Below are positions 46,038-50,018 of a DNA stretch of 50,018 nucleotides, in pieces. Origin of the DNA: an uncultured Pelagibacteraceae bacterium (lineage in GTDB: Bacteria > Pseudomonadota > Alphaproteobacteria > Pelagibacterales > Pelagibacteraceae); NCBI GenBank assembly GCA_902532645.1, contig CACAIU010000006.1:1-50018 (forward strand). Reading direction: 5' to 3'. Under the pieces are notes generated by a model. It was given only the letters and a program-made list of their open reading frames with translations, was not told the DNA's origin and made no database searches. Position 1 is the stretch's first letter. Each line of letters starts with the position of its first letter. A program made the translations under genes and the position numbers.

Positions 46038-47101
46038 CTGCTTAAACCTCTGTAATTTGAAGGAACATCAAGTGGATCAAAACCAAAATGATTTAGCCAT
46101 CTGTAATCACAATCAAAAAAGGCTCTTAAATCATTAATGCCGTATTTAAGCATTGCTAATCGGTCTATACCTATGCCAAAGGCATATCCTTGATATTTAG
46201 AAGGATCTACTTTGACATTTCTTAAGACATTAGGATGCACCATCCCACAGCCTAAAATTTCAAGCCACTTATCTCCTTCTCCGATAATTATTTTACCATC
46301 TTTTATTTCATAACCGATATCAACTTCAGCAGATGGTTCTGTGAATGGAAAATGACTAGGTCTAAATCTCATTTTAATTTTTTCTACTTCAAAAAATTCT
46401 TTAATGAAATAATTCAAGCATCCTTTCAAATGCCCCATATTAATATTTGTGTCAATATGCAAACCTTCTACTTGGTGAAACATTGGTGCGTGTGTTTGAT
46501 CACTATCAGATCTATAAGTTCTTCCAGGAGCAATGATCTTAAATGGAGGTTTGTCTTTTAGCATAGTTCTGATTTGAACTGGTGAAGTATGAGTTCGTAA
46601 CATAACCTCTTTGTTTTCATCTAAGTAAAATGTATCATGCATATCTCTTGCTGGATGATTGTCAGGTGTGTTTAAAGCAGTAAAGTTATTATATTCATTT
46701 TCAACATCAGGGCCTTCCTCAACACTAAATCCTATCTCAGAGAAAATAGATGAAATTTCATCAATAGTTTGTGATACTGGATGAACTTTTCCTCTAACGA
46801 ATGGTCTTTCAGGTAAAGTTATATCAACTTTTTCCTTTTCTAATTTTTCGTATATTTTTTTTCCTTCTATCTCGCTAATTTTAGAAGTTATCAAGTTCTG
46901 AAGTTCGTCTTTAGCTTCATTTAAATCTGATGCAAATTTTTTTCTATCAGTCTCAGGAATTGACCCTATTGTTTTAAATTTTGATGAAATTAAACCCTTT
47001 TTACCAAAGAGCTCGGTTTTAATTTCATTTATTTGATCAATACTTAAATCATTTTCTAGCTTTGATATAAACTGATCTCTAATATTTTTTATCTCTGACA
47101 T
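46034..47101 (-). CDS. pheS: Phenylalanyl-tRNA synthetase alpha subunit
   Basis: Catalytic subunit of PheRS, 355 residues. An N-terminal coiled coil (about 1-90) is followed by [10 protein letters not shown], then [23 protein letters not shown] (motif 2 region), [50 protein letters not shown] and [14 protein letters not shown] as motif 3. It charges the tRNA-Phe also found in this window. It lies 43 nt downstream of rplT. Confidence 0.97.
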   Translation of the reverse strand: MSEIKNIRDQFISKLENDLSIDQINEIKTELFGKKGLISSKFKTIGSIPETDRKKFASDLNEAKDELQNLITSKISEIEGKKIYEKLEKEKVDITLPERPFVRGKVHPVSQTIDEISSIFSEIGFSVEEGPDVENEYNNFTALNTPDNHPARDMHDTFYLDENKEVMLRTHTSPVQIRTMLKDKPPFKIIAPGRTYRSDSDQTHAPMFHQVEGLHIDTNINMGHLKGCLNYFIKEFFEVEKIKMRFRPSHFPFTEPSAEVDIGYEIKDGKIIIGEGDKWLEILGCGMVHPNVLRNVKVDPSKYQGYAFGIGIDRLAMLKYGINDLRAFFDCDYRWLNHFGFDPLDVPSNYRGLSR

Positions 47102-47144
47102 ATTAGTAGATTATTTCCTTAAGAAATAAAAACAATAGCGAAGA

Positions 47145-47501
47145 TTAATTTAAAGCTGATTGAGCTTTTTGTACAATTGTTTTGAATGCTTCTGGGCTAT
47201 CATAAGCAATTTCAGCAAGAATTTTTCTATCTATTGCAATACCACATTTATTTAATCCATTGATAAATTTTGAATAAGTTAAGCCTTCTGCTCTAACTCC
47301 AGCATTGATTCTCTGTATCCACAATGATTTAAAATCTCTTTTTTTATTTCTTCTGTCTCTGTAAGCGTATTGCATGGATTTTTCCATAGCTTGCTTAGCA
47401 ACTCTAATAGTATTTTTTCTTCTGCCCCATTGACCTTTTACAGATTTTAAAACCTTTTTATGTTTAGCTTTACTAGTTACACCTCTTTTAACTCTCGCCA
47501 T
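47145..47501 (-). CDS. rplT: 50S ribosomal protein L20
   Basis: Assembly protein of the large subunit, 118 residues, the family norm. [44 protein letters not shown] and [21 protein letters not shown] are diagnostic. In many bacteria L20 represses its own operon; no clear operator was identified here. It starts 2 nt after rpmI. Confidence 0.98.
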   Translation of the reverse strand: MARVKRGVTSKAKHKKVLKSVKGQWGRRKNTIRVAKQAMEKSMQYAYRDRRNKKRDFKSLWIQRINAGVRAEGLTYSKFINGLNKCGIAIDRKILAEIAYDSPEAFKTIVQKAQSALN

Positions 47502-47503
47502 TA

Positions 47504-47710
47504 TTAACCTCTTAAACTGTAAGGCATGTATGACTTAACAATTTTTCCATCTTGTTTAGACAATGTTGTAGTGCCTCTTAGTTTTCTTATTTGTGAATTC
47601 GTTCTTTTGATCATGCCATGTCTTTTACCTGCTTGAGCAGAAATAACCTTACCCTTAGCAGATATTTTAAATCTTTTTTTTGCCGAGCTTTTTGTTTTTA
47701 GTTTTGGCAT
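47504..47710 (-). CDS. rpmI: 50S ribosomal protein L35
   Basis: 68-residue basic ribosomal protein. [20 protein letters not shown] and [18 protein letters not shown] are the family text. It sits in the standard infC-rpmI-rplT order, 53 nt after infC, a gap that holds a candidate internal promoter. Confidence 0.97.
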   Translation of the reverse strand: MPKLKTKSSAKKRFKISAKGKVISAQAGKRHGMIKRTNSQIRKLRGTTTLSKQDGKIVKSYMPYSLRG

Positions 47711-47721
47711 AATTCTGCGGA

Positions 47722-47750
47722 CTTATACAAAGAAAGATATAATTTTACAA
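47722..47750 (-). promoter_or_regulatory. Possible internal promoter before rpmI
   Basis: On the minus strand, TTGTAA (47745-47750), a 17-nt spacer and TATAAG (47722-47727), with a predicted start about 5 nt before the rpmI ATG, so the leader would be very short. Match to consensus is moderate and A/T-rich DNA gives chance hits. Confidence 0.3.
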
Positions 47751-47763
47751 CCTCTATTAAGGC

Positions 47764-48309
47764 TTATAAAGGCTGAATTACCATAATCATTTGCTTCCCA
47801 TCAAACTTAGGATGCAATTCTACCTTACCGATATCCTTCATATCTTCTTTAATTTTGCTCATTAGTTCATTTCCTAGATGGGAATGCTGAAGTTCTCTAC
47901 CTTTAAATCTAATAGTGAATTTAACCTTATCTCCTTTAGCTATAAATTTTTTAGCATTTTTGACTTTAAACTCATAATCATGTGTTTCCGTTACAGGTCT
48001 CATTTTAATTTCTTTTAAAGAAACAATTTTTTGTTTTTTCTTTGCAAGATTTGCTTTTTTCTGAGCATCATATTTATATTTACCCATATCCATTATTTTA
48101 CATACTGGAGGATTTGCATTAGGTGCTATTTCAATTAAATCTAAACCTTGATTTTTTGCCATGGAAATAGCTTCATTGGTACTCATCACTCCAAGATTTT
48201 CTCCATCACTTTCTATAACTTGTACATCTGGAGATGAAATTCTATTATTAGATCTTGGACCTCTGTCCTTGGTTCTTCGTTGAAAATAATTTTGTTTGAA
48301 GTCTGCCAC
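47764..48309 (-). CDS. infC: Translation initiation factor IF-3
   Basis: Prevents subunit joining and proofreads start-codon choice. It has 181 residues. The N domain has LGVMSTNEAISMAKNQGLDLIEIAPNANPPVCKIMDMGKYKY; the C domain has KEIKMRPVTETHDYEFKVKNAKKFI and FKGREL. The start is GTG, immediately after the thrS stop; E. coli uses the poor codon AUU for autoregulation, so a non-ATG start is in keeping but GTG is common. Confidence 0.96.
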   Translation of the reverse strand: MADFKQNYFQRRTKDRGPRSNNRISSPDVQVIESDGENLGVMSTNEAISMAKNQGLDLIEIAPNANPPVCKIMDMGKYKYDAQKKANLAKKKQKIVSLKEIKMRPVTETHDYEFKVKNAKKFIAKGDKVKFTIRFKGRELQHSHLGNELMSKIKEDMKDIGKVELHPKFDGKQMIMVIQPL

Positions 48310-50018
48310 TTAGTTTGATGATGCTTTGTTTAAAGCAGAGAATGTTTTTAAGAATTGATCTATACCCATATTTTCTTGTTTGTTAGTGTCTAATCTTCTA
48401 ATCGTTACTGAATTGGAGTCAACTTCTTTTTTACCACAAATTAATAAAAGCGGTATTTTTGCTAAAGAATGATCTCTAATTTTATAATTTAAATTATGAT
48501 TTTTTAAATCTACTGCAGAGCTTATACCTGAATTTTTAATTTTATTTGATACTTCAACTGCATAGTCATTAAATTCCTCTGAAATAGGTATTACCATAGT
48601 CTGTAATGGAGATATCCAAAATGGAAACTTGCCTGCATAGTTTTCAATTAAAATTCCAATAAATCTCTCTAGAGAACCAAATAATGCTCTGTGCAACATA
48701 ACGGGAACTTTTTTAGTTCCATCTTTGTCAACATAAGAAGCATCTAATCTTCCAGGTAAATTTAAATCAACTTGCAACGTTCCACATTGCCAATCTCTGC
48801 CAATAGCATCTCGTAAAACAAATTCAATTTTAGGACCATAAAATGCTCCCTCACCTTTGTTAATTGTATATTCTAATTTAGAAGCTTTAACAGCTTCAAG
48901 TAAAGAGGCTTCTGCTTTATCCCATACTGCATCATCACCAACTCTTACTTCTGGTCTGTCTGCATATTTTAGAATTACATTTTCAAAACCAAGGTCTTTA
49001 TAAATATCTAATATTAAATTTGTAACAATTAAACATTCACTAGTAATTTGATCTTCTGTACAAAAAATATGGGCATCGTCTTGGGTAAAGGCTCTTACTC
49101 TTAATAACCCGTGTAAAGCGCCTGATGGCTCATAACGATGAACTTTTCCAAACTCAGCAAAACGTAAAGGAAGATCTCTGTAACTTTTTAAGCCTTGATT
49201 AAATACCTGGATATGACCTGGGCAATTCATTGGTTTTATTGCAAAAACTTTCTCATCTGGAGTTTCAGAAGTATACATGTTTTCTCCATATTTTTCCCAA
49301 TGCCCAGATTTTTCCCATAGTTGTCTATCTAGTACCTCTGGAGTATTTACCTCTTTATAACCAGCAGCATCTTGTCTGCTTCTCATGTAGTTAATAAGCT
49401 TTTGAAATAAACCCCATCCTCTTTCATGCCAAAATACTGAGCCAGGACTTTCTTCTCTAAAATGAAATAAATCCATTTCTCTGCCTAACTTTCTATGATC
49501 TCTTTTTTCTGCTTCTTCTATTCTTTTTAAATATTCATCTAGATCTTTTTGAGTTGCCCAACTCGTACCGTAAATTCGTTGCAACATTTCATTATTAGAG
49601 TCTCCTCTCCAATATGCTCCTGATACTTTTGTAAGTTTAAAATATTTTCCAATTTTACCTGTGGAAGAGAGATGTGGACCTCTACATAAATCATGCCATT
49701 CTCCATGAAAATAAATTGATACATCCTCGTTTTCTGGTATCGCTTCAATCAACTCAGCTTTATAAATTTCTCCTTTTTTTTTAAAATGACTAATTGCTTT
49801 GTTTCTATCCCAAACTTCTCTTTTTGTTATTTCATTCCTATCAACAATCTCTTTCATTTTATTTTCAATTTTTACCAGATCATCCTCTGTGAATGGTTCT
49901 TTTCTAGCAAAGTCGTAATAAAATCCATTTTCTATCACTGGTCCAATTGTAACTTGAGTGCCAGGAAACAATTCTTGAACTGCCATAGCTAAAATATGAG
50001 CTGTGTCATGCCTTATAG
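48310..50018 (-). CDS. thrS: Threonyl-tRNA synthetase, C-terminal part (5' end outside window)
   Basis: Charges tRNA-Thr. The frame is open through the right edge (upstream residues read [19 protein letters not shown], the start of the editing/second domain), so about 70 N-terminal residues with the TGS domain lie outside. Within the window, the class II core shows [10 protein letters not shown] with the zinc-binding cysteine, [35 protein letters not shown] (motif 2 and a zinc histidine) and [19 protein letters not shown] (motif 3), then the anticodon-binding domain. The infC start follows the stop with no gap. Confidence 0.97.
   Translation of the reverse strand, partial: IRHDTAHILAMAVQELFPGTQVTIGPVIENGFYYDFARKEPFTEDDLVKIENKMKEIVDRNEITKREVWDRNKAISHFKKKGEIYKAELIEAIPENEDVSIYFHGEWHDLCRGPHLSSTGKIGKYFKLTKVSGAYWRGDSNNEMLQRIYGTSWATQKDLDEYLKRIEEAEKRDHRKLGREMDLFHFREESPGSVFWHERGWGLFQKLINYMRSRQDAAGYKEVNTPEVLDRQLWEKSGHWEKYGENMYTSETPDEKVFAIKPMNCPGHIQVFNQGLKSYRDLPLRFAEFGKVHRYEPSGALHGLLRVRAFTQDDAHIFCTEDQITSECLIVTNLILDIYKDLGFENVILKYADRPEVRVGDDAVWDKAEASLLEAVKASKLEYTINKGEGAFYGPKIEFVLRDAIGRDWQCGTLQVDLNLPGRLDASYVDKDGTKKVPVMLHRALFGSLERFIGILIENYAGKFPFWISPLQTMVIPISEEFNDYAVEVSNKIKNSGISSAVDLKNHNLNYKIRDHSLAKIPLLLICGKKEVDSNSVTIRRLDTNKQENMGIDQFLKTFSALNKASSN

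Overview
The window looks like a stretch of chromosome from a streamlined, very AT-rich marine alphaproteobacterium, most likely of the SAR11 clade (Pelagibacterales, 'Candidatus Pelagibacter'-like). Four things point there: strong A/T bias even inside conserved genes; start/stop overlaps of 1-50 nt at most gene junctions; alphaproteobacterial gene orders (murA-DUF2948-hisD-infA, rpmH-rnpA-yidD-yidC ... argB-dapD-dapE, bolA/J-domain/cobS/cobT, a RegB-type kinase); and no insertion sequence, prophage or CRISPR. This placement is inferred from protein character and gene order; no search was run.

Layout. 1-7980 (+): cmk (cut by the left edge), rpsA, ihfB, pyrF, trpF, trpB, trpA, accD, folC, mostly overlapping. 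7977-11593 (-): trxA and a nuclease group (exonuclease I, an MGME1-like PD-(D/E)XK nuclease, RmuC). 11772-14967 (-): tRNA-His, hisS, hisZ, hisG. 15144-19588 (-): two small basic proteins, dcd, murA, DUF2948, hisD, infA, tRNA-Phe and a cold shock gene with a clear terminator. 19689-27975 (+, apart from one minus-strand VTT membrane protein at 19763-20485): tRNA-Thr, then rpmH, rnpA, yidD, yidC, argB, a HAD nucleotidase, dapD, dapE, a histone-deacetylase-family enzyme and a SET-domain protein. 27955-32082 (-): truA, fmt, def, an exported helical protein and a 60-aa membrane protein. 32140-37302: aroK and aroB (+), bolA (-), J-domain protein, cobS and cobT (+). 37299-50018 (-): regB, gyrB, tRNA-Ser, glycosyltransferase, lepA, pheT, pheS, rplT, rpmI, infC and thrS (cut by the right edge).

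Together these genes cover core translation (S1, L20, L34, L35, IF-1, IF-3, EF4, three aminoacyl-tRNA synthetases, four tRNAs, fMet processing), amino-acid synthesis (Trp, His, Arg, Lys/DAP, shikimate), envelope precursors, DNA topology and repair, and redox sensing.

Most notable points. (1) TrpB and TrpA carry matching changes at residues that are normally near-invariant, including both partners of the classical alpha/beta allosteric salt bridge. (2) The SET-domain gene is bracketed by 16-bp perfect direct repeats exactly 500 bp apart, and the distal copy is the 3' end of truA, which suggests a one-gene micro-island. (3) tRNA genes are packed against protein genes: tRNA-His ends 4 nt before hisS, and tRNA-Ser begins on the last base of a stop codon. 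(4) The tRNA-His lacks an encoded G-1 and has A73, next to an alpha-type HisRS. (5) tRNA-Phe and tRNA-Thr have non-consensus T-loops. (6) bolA appears to be leaderless, with its -10 box 7 nt before the ATG inside a 17-nt divergent gap.
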